Source of the DNA: Limnephilus marmoratus
Lineage: Eukaryota; Arthropoda; Insecta; Trichoptera; Limnephilidae
Direction of reading: 5' to 3'
DNA length: 64,000 nucleotides
Assembly: GCA_917880885.1 (NCBI GenBank)
Contig: OU862906.1
Coordinates: 59,438,665 to 59,502,664 of the forward strand
Position numbers and translations under genes: made by a program. The notes under the pieces were generated by a model. That model saw only the letters and a list, made by a program, of their open reading frames with translations, was not told the origin of the DNA and made no database searches. Of the stretch, positions 46,007 to 57,160 are shown piece by piece. Numbering within the stretch: the stretch's first letter is position 1; each line of letters starts with the position of its first letter.

Positions 46007-48058
46007 TTACACATCCGTACCGCAACCCTCTTGGTAACCTTCGTCTGGTGAATTTCTACTGTTAGCCAAAGCTCTTTTGAGGGCGGTAACTGGAGGCAAG
46101 ACGGGAACACCACCCCTCTGCCACACGCGCAGTGTTTTGGCAGGCATTGGGGCGCCCGGCACTCTAGGATCCATCCCGGAAACCATGGGGAGGCCGTAAT
46201 CAGGAGGATATCCGTTGTGCGTGGCGTGAGCGCGAGGAAACGTTCGGCTAGCATAGCCGAGCTCTTCTTGAGACCCATCTACGCTTCCATTACCAATTAT
46301 GGGAGTTTTGTCATCGTAGTGATAGGGTTGATTGGCCGCACTTCCCGTTCTGCTCAGAAACATTTCAGAGGTAGCATCTCTTATTGTCGATTGCTCCCAC
46401 AGTCCAGAAGGATAAAGAGACTCGGATGTTTCTCGACTGTACTCTCCACTGCCAGGCCTCAGAGCAGAGTTATTAGAATCACCTGCCATTCCAGGAGGCG
46501 CAATCAATTCACCACTGCCTAGTACTTTCGTATCGTTTATCAAATCAGGATTATTACCCGCAGAGGTGGTTGGCGAAACAAAGCCGTGGGTGGCGGTTAC
46601 GATACTGCCATGGCCATCATAATGACTTGTAGCATAGGGCATATCAGTAAGACGAGGCGGCTTTTGAACAGGGTTACAAAATTTTAGATCATTCGGAGCC
46701 CGTCGGTCAATAAAAGGAGGAGGATCTCCATTAGTGGGAGAGGGTGAAGCAGCTTTGACGGTGGATACTGGAGCCGTGCCATTTACTGTCGTCACAACTT
46801 CTAGTCTTCCAGGAGTCTTACTCTCGGAAAATGGCACACGCCTTAATCTAACAAGCAGCACTAATATTATGAGAAAAATCAGCAATATGAGCACTATAAG
46901 GGCAGCGCTCAAGCCGACGATTTGGCCGCTTCCTAGAGTTGCCATTCCAGCGGTTCTCATAGATACGTGAAGTGTAAAGTTGGCCTCTGCATTCCCTGCT
47001 TTGTTCTCCGCTACGCAGTAAAATTCCCCGGAATCAGTTTCTTGAGCATTAGTCAGAACAAGCGTGGACTTTTTCTCGAACTTTCCTTCTTCGTATACGT
47101 ATACTTTTTGATACGAACTAAAAGCAGAGTTATTGACTAAAAGTCGTCCATTCCAATACCAGTTAATAGATGCTGTGGGTACACCACTGGCACGACAGGT
47201 GACAGTAGCATTCTCTCCAGTAGTCGCTTCGACATATCTGCTGACATGAAGGATTTCCGGTTTGCAAGCGAAATCATCTACGTTTAACTCCGCAAATGTC
47301 CTATCTACAGCCCTCGGAGGTCCGGAAGCGCATTTCGGCGATACAGGATAGGGGATGTTATTTTCAGTAAGCCATACTTTGGCAGCTCGCAAACGGCAAT
47401 CACAAGCCCAGGGGTTATCATGCAGCTCAATTCCGTGTAATTTACTCAAGGTTTCCACTGTACGTGGGCGCAATTCCGTTAATTTATTGCCGTTCAATTT
47501 GAGTAACTCTAGTAGTTCTAAAGCTTCGAAAGCTTTCGGGGCTATCGATTGCAGTTCGCAGTGCGATAGATCTAGTTTTACTAAACTGGGTAAGGTTTGC
47601 AATGCATGCCCGTCTATTTTCTGGATGGGATTATAAGCCATTGTTAAATCCCTCAGAAAGGGAACATCTCTGAAGGTTCCAGATGGTATTCCGGTGAGCA
47701 AGTTATTTGAAAGATCGAGCTCAACCAGATTGGTAAGGCCTTTGAAGGCCTGGTCATCTATCTGACCGAGTTTACAATTCTTTAGATAGACTTTTTGAAG
47801 ATTAAGAAGGCCTGCGCGCACGAAGGACTCGCGCGGCAGTATCTGCAGGTTGTTACCGGACATGTCGAGGACCTGGGTCTCGGGGTCCACCAACTCCGGC
47901 ACGGTGATGAGCGCCCTGTCGATGCACTCCACGGTCTGCTTGCCGCCCTTCCACTTGCACATGCACACCGCTGGGCAGGAGCCCGCAAGAGTCCGCCCGA
48001 AGCCGCGGGCCGATCCCACGGATCCCATCACCATCACTACTAATAGTATTCCGTACAT
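46007..48058 (-). CDS. kek: kekkon-family LRR-Ig transmembrane receptor
   Basis: A 683-residue type I membrane protein, uninterrupted in one exon. ATG 48058 is the first in-frame ATG after an in-frame stop and leads straight into a signal peptide (1-18). Then follow the LRRNT cap (C28, C32, C34, C45), about six LRRs (59-214), the LRRCT (C219, C221, C243, C265) and one Ig domain (C288, W300, C348 with DSGEFYC). A membrane helix lies at about 380-403, followed by a ~280-residue cytoplasmic tail with NPVQKPPRLTDMPY and a C-terminal PDZ class I ligand, TDV. This order is that of insect Kekkon proteins, of which Drosophila Kek1 restrains EGFR and Kek5 affects BMP signalling. N-glycosylation sequons occur in the Ig region. 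The paralogue (kek5 or kek1-like) is not certain. Coding GC is well above the surroundings. No lesions. Confidence 0.92.
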   Translation of the reverse strand: MYGILLVVMVMGSVGSARGFGRTLAGSCPAVCMCKWKGGKQTVECIDRALITVPELVDPETQVLDMSGNNLQILPRESFVRAGLLNLQKVYLKNCKLGQIDDQAFKGLTNLVELDLSNNLLTGIPSGTFRDVPFLRDLTMAYNPIQKIDGHALQTLPSLVKLDLSHCELQSIAPKAFEALELLELLKLNGNKLTELRPRTVETLSKLHGIELHDNPWACDCRLRAAKVWLTENNIPYPVSPKCASGPPRAVDRTFAELNVDDFACKPEILHVSRYVEATTGENATVTCRASGVPTASINWYWNGRLLVNNSAFSSYQKVYVYEEGKFEKKSTLVLTNAQETDSGEFYCVAENKAGNAEANFTLHVSMRTAGMATLGSGQIVGLSAALIVLILLIFLIILVLLVRLRRVPFSESKTPGRLEVVTTVNGTAPVSTVKAASPSPTNGDPPPFIDRRAPNDLKFCNPVQKPPRLTDMPYATSHYDGHGSIVTATHGFVSPTTSAGNNPDLINDTKVLGSGELIAPPGMAGDSNNSALRPGSGEYSRETSESLYPSGLWEQSTIRDATSEMFLSRTGSAANQPYHYDDKTPIIGNGSVDGSQEELGYASRTFPRAHATHNGYPPDYGLPMVSGMDPRVPGAPMPAKTLRVWQRGGVPVLPPVTALKRALANSRNSPDEGYQEGCGTDV

Positions 48059-48720
48059 CTCGGAAACGGTACGGTTATCTATATCACTTATCTTCGCATG
48101 ACCGAGCGGCACACGCGGGAATTTGAATTCGTAAAGTTTAAAATTAAAATCTAAATAAAAATCGTCAAAAACTACGGCATATCATCTGAAAGTTTGTCAC
48201 TAAGCACACTGCACAGTTTATTTTCACTATTCGTGTCACATATTCCAAAACAAAAACAGCGAAATCGAGGAAAACCGAACATTCGTTTTACCACTCGGGT
48301 CCTCGCGCGTTTTCAGCACTTTTTTTAAAATTGTCTATTCGCGATTGTTTATCAAAACTTCACACACCATCAGAAGTCAATCCCGGAACACGTTACCCGA
48401 GTAGCGAGTGGCGAGTGCAAACTTCGGGGAAGTGTCTCTTCCTATGCAGCGCATGGCCGAGAGCGGCGACTCGCGGCTCGGTGTGACGTAAGGCAACAGA
48501 GCGTGCGCGAGTGTTAGTGGGGTGACTGCGATGTCCGCAATTGGGAGCAGTGGCGACACATCCACCCCGTACGAGAGCTACAATCGACTGACGAGCGGCG
48601 CAGCAGGCAGTCTGAGTGGGCTGCGCATGCCCCCCGCCCCCCGCTTCCCGCCCCACAGCCGAGCGATCACCCTCCTATTTTTGAATGCGATGGAGGCAGC
48701 CGCACAGTTTTGAGTGTTGG
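48059..48720 (-). promoter_or_regulatory. 5' UTR and promoter candidate of the kekkon gene
   Basis: Upstream of the start codon the frame is closed by TGA after about 40 codons. Out-of-frame ATGs include a three-codon uORF (ATG CGA AGA stop at 48099-48088). From about 48390 to 48710 the sequence is CpG- and GC-rich, unlike the rest of the window, which fits a promoter or first non-coding exon. No TATA box or splice site can be fixed by eye. Confidence 0.4.
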
Positions 48721-49904
48721 GTAACTTTCTGTGGGGTGTATTGTGTATTGTCTCGCGAAGGAATTCCTCGACCGATATTTTTACCTGGAGGAGCGACGCG
48801 CTGTTTCATTCACAAAATAACCGCCGGCAAAGGTCCGCAGGGACTCGTGTCTGTGTATAATAACATTGTGTATAGTGTAGATGTAGGTGTAGGTGTATAC
48901 TGTAGGTAGTGCGTGGTGTCCCTGAATACACCTTTTTACGTCAAATCCGTAAAGCTCATTTTATTTTTCGATTCGGTCTACACAAAATAAACTCACATTC
49001 CTCGGTTTTTCCTTTGAGAACGAAAAGAAATTATTATACGTAGTGTAAAATAGTTTCTCAAAATAATTTCACGTAAAAAAATTATTTTTCACGTCTTACG
49101 AATTTCTACTCGGAAAGTACCTAATTTTTTACATTTTTTGTGACTAATTTTCACAATCTTGCATAAATAAATTTTTAATAATTGATAGATGTAATATGTA
49201 TGCATTTTTTTACAATAATTAAAATGCTCAAAGTAAACATTCATAATAGCTTTTCTCACAGCAAAGACACAATGCTCTAGTGTTTGTTAAGGCAATTTGC
49301 GCTTAAATATTAAAATCGTATTTTTACTTATTTTTTTATTGTAAGTAATAAAATAAAGTATTAATTACCAGAAAATAAATAAGAAAATCACACGATTTGT
49401 CTAAAACAGAAAGAGAGGATTAAAATATATTGGTCTCTTTTCAATTTCAGGAAGGTTCATGAAGGTAGGTATTTTGAATACCAACGTTCAGTTTTAAATT
49501 TTTGGGGTTTTTGATGGTGTCCTTGCTGTTATTCTAATATGTATCTTGCTGTTATTCTAATTTGAATTGATTTTATTTAAAAATTTGTGTAATTAAATAT
49601 CGTAAAAAGGGTTTTAAGTATAAAATATCGATGGTATTTTTACTTTATCAATCTTTGAAATATTTTAAGCGTTGAAAAATTATCGTTATTTTGTTTTTAG
49701 ACTGTGTTATAGCCGAAAATATTTTTTTTTTCGAAAATCGGTTATTTGTATGAAAGATTTTCAGACCATTTCAGTTCGGCAGTGCAATGCACACGGATTT
49801 CCTAAAATTATTTATACAAAATAAAATCATTTTCGATTACAACAACACCATTAATGCCTTTTTTAATATTAGCACTGTAGCACACCCAAAAGTCACGTAT
49901 CGCC
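48721..49904. other. no recognised feature
   Basis: Upstream flank of the kekkon gene, AT-rich beyond 48950; no repeat or ORF of note. Regulatory DNA may be here but cannot be seen by eye. Confidence 0.45.
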
Positions 49905-50028
49905 ACTGCCGGGCACCCCTGGTAAGTACCAATAATGTAGCAAACCACTTGGGGTGACATGGCAGAGGTGTTGGTGATCCAACAAATGGTTCCCGGGCGG
50001 CGGTACCTATTCCCACCTCCCAAATTAT
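49905..50028 (-). mobile_element. retroposon family A, 5' half only
   Basis: Minus-strand piece from TTTGGGAGGTGGGAATAGGT (50028) to CCAGGGGTGCCCGGCAG (49905). The 3' hairpin and poly(A) are missing, so it is a deletion product. Confidence 0.7.
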
Positions 50029-51170
50029 TAGATCAGAATTCCCAGATTGCTATTTAATTAATCATGTAAACATGTTAATAATACGACTTTTCAGCGAACT
50101 AGAGTGGTAAGTTTGAAAAAATACGACATTATTGATATTGTTGCTGAAAATACTTTTTTCGTAATTGCAATTTTTTGCAAAAATAATTTTTCAATTTGGG
50201 GATGCTGTGCTTTCTCAAATTAAAAAAAAATCCTGAAAATCTTCATACAATTTTTTATTCTTTATAGTGTTTCAGTTGCGAAAATATAAAAAAAACGTCG
50301 TATTTTTTCAATCTTACCACTCCAGTTCATCGAAAAGTTACTTAATTTTTAATGAACAAATTCTGAAATAACACAAATTAATCAAAAAAAAAAATTCCTG
50401 CGCAATTCCTGGATTTTCAATTCGCGACCGCCGAATTCGTAACCTAGAATCGTAACTACTAAAAAATTCGTATTATTTTGTAAAATCGTATTGGTTTTTT
50501 TTGAAAAAATACAAAATTTTTAATTAGTCACATGCGGCAGCCGGCAACACTGACTGAAATGCCTCATTCGAATAGGTAGGTACTTACAGCAGCACGACGA
50601 GTCATTCTGTAGCCAATGACATTATAAAATCCGTACCGGAACTTTTGAAAATTCACTGTGTGGTGATATTTGCATTATGATTCATTACACGAAGAATTCA
50701 AAAGTCATCACTGTGGTAATGAATGTTTAGTCATACTTGCATTCGAAGGAGAATGCACGCTATACTATCTCAGATAACAAAACACTTATAAGAAATTACA
50801 TAATATTTATATTACATATGTATTTAGAAATAACCTTATAATACATAAAACAAAGTCGGGTTAGTTACACCATTTATAACTCGAGAACGGCTGGACCGAT
50901 TTTTAAGATCTTTGATTTGTTGGATATGTCTCCCGAACAGCAGAATAGCTAATAAAACTTCGGAAAAAATCACGAAAAAATAAATTATGAAGAAAATTCT
51001 TTCCCTCATACATTTTGTTTGGAACGAATTCTCTTCTTTTGAAGGAACTGCAGCAACATTGTGATAAATATCTAATATATATTGAATAGTGAGTGAATTC
51101 CAAAAATTCATAAACTTCAAATGTCAAAACGCTGATTGTTTTGCTTTTGTTCTTAAACATATAATGCAAA
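50029..51170. other. no recognised gene; weak repeat piece
   Basis: Around 50878-50910, AACTCGAGAACGGCTGGACC resembles the start of a very common insect repeat. The same sort of phrase (CCGAACCGGCTTGACCG) occurs at 54507-54523. Otherwise AT-rich. Confidence 0.4.
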
Positions 51171-51890
51171 ATTGAATTGAAAACAAAATTCACAACGTAC
51201 AGTATAAATAGCACAGGACAGCCAAAAAATAACACCAACATCTGCCTTTGCCCTCCTCTAGAACAAAAAGAACAAATAAAGTATCTAGGAATCATAATTG
51301 ACCATAACCTTAGATGGACACATCACATCAAACAAGTCACAAATAAACTCCTCAAAACGATACACATTTTCCTAAACATAAGAAACATATACAAAATACA
51401 ACAACTGAAAACAACATATTTTGCTCTATGTCAGTCTATAATAGAATATGGAATAATTGCTTGGGAAGGAGCAACAAACTCAGCTATCGAACACCTGGAA
51501 ATTGCGCAGAAAATGATCTTAAAAGTAATCCTTAAAAAACATAGACTTACTGATACAGACCAAATATTCAACCATTGTGACGTACTAGACATACGACAAT
51601 TATACGTTAAATCGCTACTAAATTACATTTTGACCAAAAAAACAACCTTCAACAAACACAAAATATCACAAACAGATTAGTTAGACAAGCATACAAAGAA
51701 AACTTAAAAACTCCGACGGTAAATACAAGCTTTGGACAAAGACATTACCAATATCACGCTATAAAAGCATTCAACAGTCTAACACTTGAAAATAAAATTG
51801 AGGAAAACAAAAATAAATTCCGACACAAAATTACAAAATGGATTAAAGACCAAAATAGACAATACTACCAAAATACCATAGCATAAAATA
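51171..51890 (+). pseudogene. jockey/R1-type LINE, 3' fragment, frameshifted
   Basis: The frame 51177-51680 carries IKYLGIIIDHNLRWTHHIKQ, LCQSIIEYGIIAWEGA and IAQKMILKVILKK, the region after the RT palm. It ends in an early stop at 51680; a one-base change near 51665 restores reading into RLVRQAYKENLKTP and HYQYHAIKAFNSL to the TAA at 51887. The coding strand is unusually A-rich, unlike the other LINEs here, so this is a separate family. Confidence 0.75.
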
Positions 51891-52585
51891 ACAAAACATA
51901 TAAGTAACACACAAAACCAATATAAAACACAATCACCAACAAACACACAACACGTATTAAAAATATCATTTTTAATCTTATATAATATTATTTATTCTTA
52001 ATTTTTCGTTAATTCTAAATCTCTAATTTTTAAGTTTAATTTATCTTAATCACCCAGTGAGGGTAAAATACCCAGTGAGGCCAACATCATTTAATTATGT
52101 AAAAAATGTAAATAATATTGCATCAAATAAATGCTGCCCCTCTTTCTTACACACTAAATGTCAACAGTCGAAAATGGGACAAACGGTGAACGTATTCTGC
52201 ACCCCACCAAACGAAAAATACAATAATTATAATAAATCTCCCTCACACATATAAATAAAGAATATGAAACACAATTCCCGTAAGTGAGTGGAAAAGTAAA
52301 AAATCACAAAAATTATAAATCCGTACACAACGCCACCTGATACTGACAAAAACAAAACACGAACAATTGAGCATCATAATTGCTGCATTATGTAATTTTT
52401 AAAATAAAAAAATTGAATTTAATTCAGCTAATAAGTTAACACAACAGTAATTGATGCCGTTCAGCTAGTCAGGTATAAATGAAAAAGCACATTATGTACG
52501 TAGACTTAGGTATTATTAAATTAAATCACAATTGTGTACCTACTAATGCATAATATTATACTCTGCTTATCTACGTAGCTAACAT
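51891..52585. other. LINE 3' UTR (probable) and spacer
   Basis: A-rich plus strand continues to about 52140 with a duplicated CACCCAGTGAGG / TACCCAGTGAGG at 52051-52080; then unremarkable. Confidence 0.4.
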
Positions 52586-52589
52586 ACAT

Positions 52590-52975
52590 TTTTTTTTATT
52601 TCACCGCCCAATAGCCGGAAAAAGTGCAGCTATAAAGTTACCATTAGTGGAGCCCAAGGAGGTGGGGAAGGTGGGAAGTGCACCTGGCTATTGTGATCTC
52701 TTCACCAAACAAGGCTAAAGCCATTTTAAGCCATCAATTCTGAACTGACACTGAGAGAATCTTCCAATTTGGAATAAGCCGCAAATTTACCTACTATCGT
52801 AGACTATAACCATAACCTATTCATTTAAAAGTGTATATTATTACAACTACACAATATACGATTTTTAAATGAATTGATTATAGTTTTTTTTACTTTTTGC
52901 AAACGCTGGGATTTGAGTCCGCTGTTCCTAGATACGTAGTCGAGAGCCTTACCCCGCAACCACGGAGGCCGTTAA
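52590..52975 (-). mobile_element. tRNA-derived SINE (family T), diverged copy
   Basis: The body matches at CACCTGGCTATTGTGATCTC and GGCTAAAGCCATTTTAAGCC. The tRNA-like head at 52900-52975 ends ACCACGGAGGCCGTT. It is the most decayed of the four copies and, like the others, lies on the minus strand. The T run at 52589-52598 is its tail. Confidence 0.65.
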
Positions 52976-53440
52976 TATAATTTCTGGGTGATCTTCTCTC
53001 ACGAATACGAATATTTTCTGCTCTGAAAAGTTGTGCAAATAATAAAACTATATATATATTATATACTGCACATATCTACCTTCCGTATAATTTTAATATG
53101 GATTCCATATGGATGAGAAGAGTTAAGGATTTTACCGATCATCCATGTAGGTTGAATATCGTACGTAATAATTAATAATAATCAGTACCTTACGACAAAC
53201 ATCGAGTTGCGCGATGGATTATTAAATTATTATTAGCGAATGGTTAGAAAAAAATATCGGCAAATTTGTTATCTACACATAACACTACTAAAAATGATAA
53301 CTATTTTATTATTATTAAAATTATAAAGACCCTGGGGAAATTTCAGATCGAATCGAAACCGGTTGGTTTATATATTAATCCCCTCACTAATAGTCGTGTT
53401 TTAAATTTTACACAACTGATAAACAACCATTTACAATAAT
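52976..53440. other. no recognised gene
   Basis: AT-rich. At 53331-53363 CTGGGGA-A-ATT...AAT-CGAAACCGG is a decayed relative of the stem motif. Confidence 0.4.
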
Positions 53441-54000
53441 AACTAGCGAGTTCCCTACATGCGTTGCAATGCCGCTTATATAAAGAAATTGGTTCTCCCT
53501 GCGTGTCCTTTCCCACTCATCTCTATTTCCCTTCCGCCTCCCTTTCCACTCCCGCGTCCCATTCCCATTTCACGTACCCCTTCCTCACTCCCAGCTTCCC
53601 CCTGCTAATTTCCGCTTCCACCGTCCACGTCCCGCCACCCTCTCCCCGCGTTCCCCTTTCACCTTCCCCGCTTTTCCCCTCCTGCATTCCCTTCCGCATT
53701 TCTCCTTCCGTCTCTACCGCTAAACTATATGAAATACACTCATTTTCCAAACAACTCAAACACCACCTGTTGCAAAGTTTTCATACGAGTTTTATTATGC
53801 CAGAAATCACCACTATATTATACAGAAACTTTCAGACTCTCCAAAGTTTCATCCCAATCGGATGAATAGTATTGGAAATAATTTCACAACGCCAGAGCTC
53901 ACTATTATAAATAGAAACCATCACGTGCATGCGCACGTTAAATCACCAAAGTTTCATCGCAATCGGATGAATGGTTTAAGAATGCATAAGGGACAAACCA
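53441..54000 (+). repeat. dispersed repeat R, copy 4
   Basis: CTAGCGAGTTCCCTACATGC, the TTGGTTCTCCCTGCGTGTCC block, a long C/T-rich stretch (53510-53710), then two GTTTCATCSCAATCGGATGA units. The ORFs over the C/T-rich block are composition artefacts. Confidence 0.65.
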
Positions 54001-54379
54001 AGAAACATTAACTTTTGTTATATTTAGATAATGTTTGGATCATTTCTCCAGCGCCGTTTTCACGAGAAAATCACCTCAAGGGCGCAAATCACCTTAAAGG
54101 CGTATACATAGTAAACAGTTGTTTATTCGTTGTGTTAAATTTAAACCACATTTACCAGTGAGAAACTTAAGATATAGATAGGTATATCTAATCGATAACG
54201 TGCTAATCAAACGGAGTTTTTTTATTCTGAATAGTTTTATTTTATTTTCTTAAGGTTATTTTCATTTCGGTTAAGCAAATTCATTTTACGCGCGCCAGCT
54301 GTTTCGCCTCCCAATGGAATAATAAACAATCAATGGAATGTTTCAATCAGATTTGTTTTAGCACCGTGACGTCAATGAT
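54001..54379. other. no recognised feature
   Basis: AT-rich spacer with one CGCGCGCCAGCTG word that recalls the TIR at 23950 but without further match. Confidence 0.4.
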
Positions 54380-54479
54380 TTTGGATGTTTGTTTTGATAA
54401 ATCTCTATAAACCCACCCACACTGATTCGGCAAAATTAGGAAACCGTTTATTTATTTATTTTTTTATTTATTTACAGAA

Positions 54480-55130
54480 AATTCACGTGTTTGTGGTCGC
54501 ACTCCTCCGAACCGGCTTGACCGATTTTTATGAAATTTTTTTATGTTTATTTGGTGGGTATGAGGATAGGTTTTAAAGTATATTTCATGCCGCTAGGTGA
54601 TAAGGGTGACCCTAGTCCCTACCCAGAAAAAAACTATTTTTTGACAATTTTTTTTTCATTTGGCATAAAAAATACCTTTAACCCCAAATTTTAACCCTCC
54701 CATTTTTTAATCGCGATTTTCGTATTTTTGAATGAACAAATTTAATCGTCTTTCGTTTTTCAAACAGAAAGAACTTATTTATGTTATTGAATGACAGATG
54801 GCGCTACGTCCACCTAATCTAACTTTCATCCGCGCATCATGGTCTCGCGTGGGCAAACCATCGAGCTTATTTGTGTTGGCTTAAGACGGACTGACAAAAA
54901 TATCGTACACTCAATTGCTCTTCGAAATTCAATTTGATTTTCTTTATTTCATTTTTCTACTTAAGTTTGCGTTTTTTTGCTTTTATCGGCGGTCATCGTT
55001 TACACCGCTCCATTCCTCATAGATTCCATCCCCACACACTTACAATACATTCGTTTTTCTTATTTAACAACCAAAATATTCACTAGAAATAATTTATATG
55101 GCAGAACAACGTTTGTCGGGTCAGCTAGTA
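54480..55130 (-). repeat. widespread insect-type dispersed repeat (orientation by the TAGCTGACCCGAC end)
   Basis: On the minus strand it starts TACTAGCTGACCCGACAAAC (near 55130) and GTTGTTCTGCCATATAAATT. On the plus side it contains GGCTTGACCGATTTTTATGA and ATGCCGCTAGGTGATAAGG. These phrases are familiar from repeats scattered through insect genomes. I cannot see coding capacity or assign the class. Confidence 0.5.
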
Positions 55131-55202
55131 ATAATATAAATATACTCGTGTAGGTATACAGCGTTTTTCTGTATCTACATTGTGTACGTATTTTGGATAG
55201 TA

Positions 55203-55520
55203 GCAGGAACTGAGACAACTTCGAATTTTTCGCTTCCGGATAATTCGCCATCGCTTCCAAATAATTTGTTATGGCTTCCGAATGATTCGCCATCGATTCA
55301 GAATAATTCGCCATCGCTTCCAAATAATTTGTCATCGCTTCCGAATAATTCGCCATCGCTTCCAAATAATTTGTCATTGCTTCCGAATAATTCGCCATCG
55401 CTTCCAAATAATTTGTCATCGCTTCCAAATAATTCGCCATAGCTTTAGAATAATTCGCCTTCGCTTGTGAATAATACGCCATTCCGAATAAATTGCCATC
55501 GCTTCCGAATATTTCGCGCC
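55203..55520. repeat. 21/42-bp minisatellite
   Basis: About 14-15 units of 21 bp of the form AATTCGCCATCGCTTCCAAA. Two variants alternate (CGCCATCG and TGTCATCG), giving a 42-bp higher-order unit in the middle. Since 21 is a multiple of three, several frames stay open, including a minus-strand frame with MANYSEA-type heptads. Confidence 0.9.
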
Positions 55521-55925
55521 GGTTTGTAGTAGCCTAAAGGGAACGACAACTCCGTTTGTGTATCTATGATATTTTTCTGAATCGATATCGATTATTTTCT
55601 TGTGGAGGTTAGTCGGTAGTTTTTATTTTCCGGTTATAATTGATTCCAAATAATTCCAAACTAAACTTGGTTTTAGATGTTTCGATCAATTTACATCGTT
55701 TATAAATGTTTCATATATTGCCGTTATTTTATGGGTTGAACTTATTTTGTATGTTTCTATGCAAATCGACGAAGACGATTAGATATTATCTTATTCTGTA
55801 TTTTATCTTTAAACAGTAATTTTGTCAACCAATTGTAGTACCTACTTACAAAATTAAAGCCGATGAATGATAAGTATGATAACCCAAACAACACAAACCC
55901 GTCATATTTTGTTTGTCAATTTTTT
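55521..55925. other. no recognised feature
   Basis: AT-rich spacer. Confidence 0.5.
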
Positions 55926-55927
55926 TT

Positions 55928-56250
55928 TTTTACGTGAGTTCCACACAGGAGGCCCTGAGGAAAATAATTTCCCACAGGGCCTATGTCATCTTTGGGGATG
56001 ATGTGTGGAGGGTTTTTTTTAAGGAAAGGAAGGAGAGAAGAGTTATGGGAAGGAAAAGAGTTTAAGGGGTGGGTAGGAATCTGGGGTTCAGTGTGCCTGG
56101 TCATCTACCTCCAAGACCTAAACAAAACCTCACCCCATGAACCCGGGCACCCCTGCTAAATCACCAAACGTAGCGAACCACTTGGGGGTGACCTATGGCA
56201 GAGGTGTTGGTTATCCAATAAAGGTTCCCGGGGCGGCGGTACCCATATTG
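55928..56250 (-). mobile_element. retroposon family A, short subfamily
   Basis: Minus strand, poly(A) as a T run at 55920-55931, intact hairpin, subfamily deletion present. The 5' end stops at ATGGGTACCGCCGCC (56250), about 14 bp short of the full start. Confidence 0.85.
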
Positions 56251-56498
56251 ATATCAATGGACATTTTATGATAAAATAATAAGACCCATATTTTTTTCAA
56301 TTTACCCTATGTTGAACGCTTGTATATTAATTGCAAAAAGTAATGGTTTTATTTGACTATTCCATTATTAGTTGAGATTTCCACACACTATTTAGAAATC
56401 ATTTCTACGTGGAATATGAAAAAGAAAATTTATTTTTATTTACTGTTAAATGCATAGTTACTTCAAATCTAACGACATGCCGCGCTGGACAAAGTTAC

Positions 56499-56738
56499 AT
56501 TTTCGTTATTTGTTTTTGGGGTGTTATGCCGTGTTGCGCTACCTCCTTCTTTAACCAACGTTTCGGACAGCGTTGCAGTGTCCATTATTGGGGTAGATCC
56601 GGCAGATCCGGTAGATCCGGTACATCTACCGGATCTGCCCTGATGATGAACATGAACAGTGCAACGCTGTCCGAAAAGTTGGCTAAAGAACGAGGTGGCG
56701 CAACACGGCATAACACCCCAAAAACAAATAACGAAAAT
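56499..56738. mobile_element. foldback element F, copy 2
   Basis: 240 bp with the same termini as 42962-43126 and longer arms (~100 bp): ATTTTCGTTATTTGTTTTTG, CCGTGTTGCGCTACCTCC and CGTTTCGGACAGCGTTGC pair with the far side. The centre has GATCCGG repeats and an 11-bp GGCAGATCCGG / CCGGATCTGCC pair. The right flank continues in ACTTTTGGCCGTGAAAATCT, the extension seen beside copy 1. Confidence 0.8.
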
Positions 56739-56954
56739 ACTTTTGGCCGTGAAAATCTATAAACGTATCTTACTAAAAATGCATGCCTTCACAAAAATGA
56801 AGACAGAGCTCATCATTTAAGATTGTAACGACGAACAGTTAGATACACCTATGTTCTGCCCAGCTTTGCAAAAGATTCATACGGTAAATTAAATAATATA
56901 ATAACTAGTTACCCAGATAAAATTGATTTTATACATTCGAAGTCGGGATAGTAC

Positions 56955-57160
56955 CTAGTATTTGACCTGTCAGTGGTTGAGTGGGCATAGCGCTTGGGTC
57001 CCACCCGAGAGTCGCGTGTTCGATTCTTCGGCTGGCTAAGTCCTCCATCACAACACAAGCAACATTTTCAGCTTTCTGTGGTGGTAGTAGGAGATTTTCA
57101 AACATTATTGGGTTATTCGTAACCCGGGAATGTTTGTCTTTCTTTTAAAAAAAATATATA
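56955..57160 (+). mobile_element. tRNA-headed SINE candidate, different family
   Basis: GTCAGTGGTTGAGTGGGCAT (A-box-like) followed 35 bp later by GCGTGTTCGATTCTTCGGC (B-box-like) looks like a pol III promoter. The body ends in a T/A-rich tail near 57150. Only one copy is here, and the cloverleaf pairing is poor. Confidence 0.4.

Noticed and set aside
45823..48101. Several antisense and out-of-frame ORFs over the kekkon gene
   Set aside because: They are shadows of a well-conserved coding frame with all expected domains.
55060..55482. Minus-strand frame of 140 codons with MANYSEA heptads, suggesting a coiled-coil protein
   Set aside because: It is a by-product of a 21-bp minisatellite; other frames on both strands are open too, and there is no start context or non-repeat domain.
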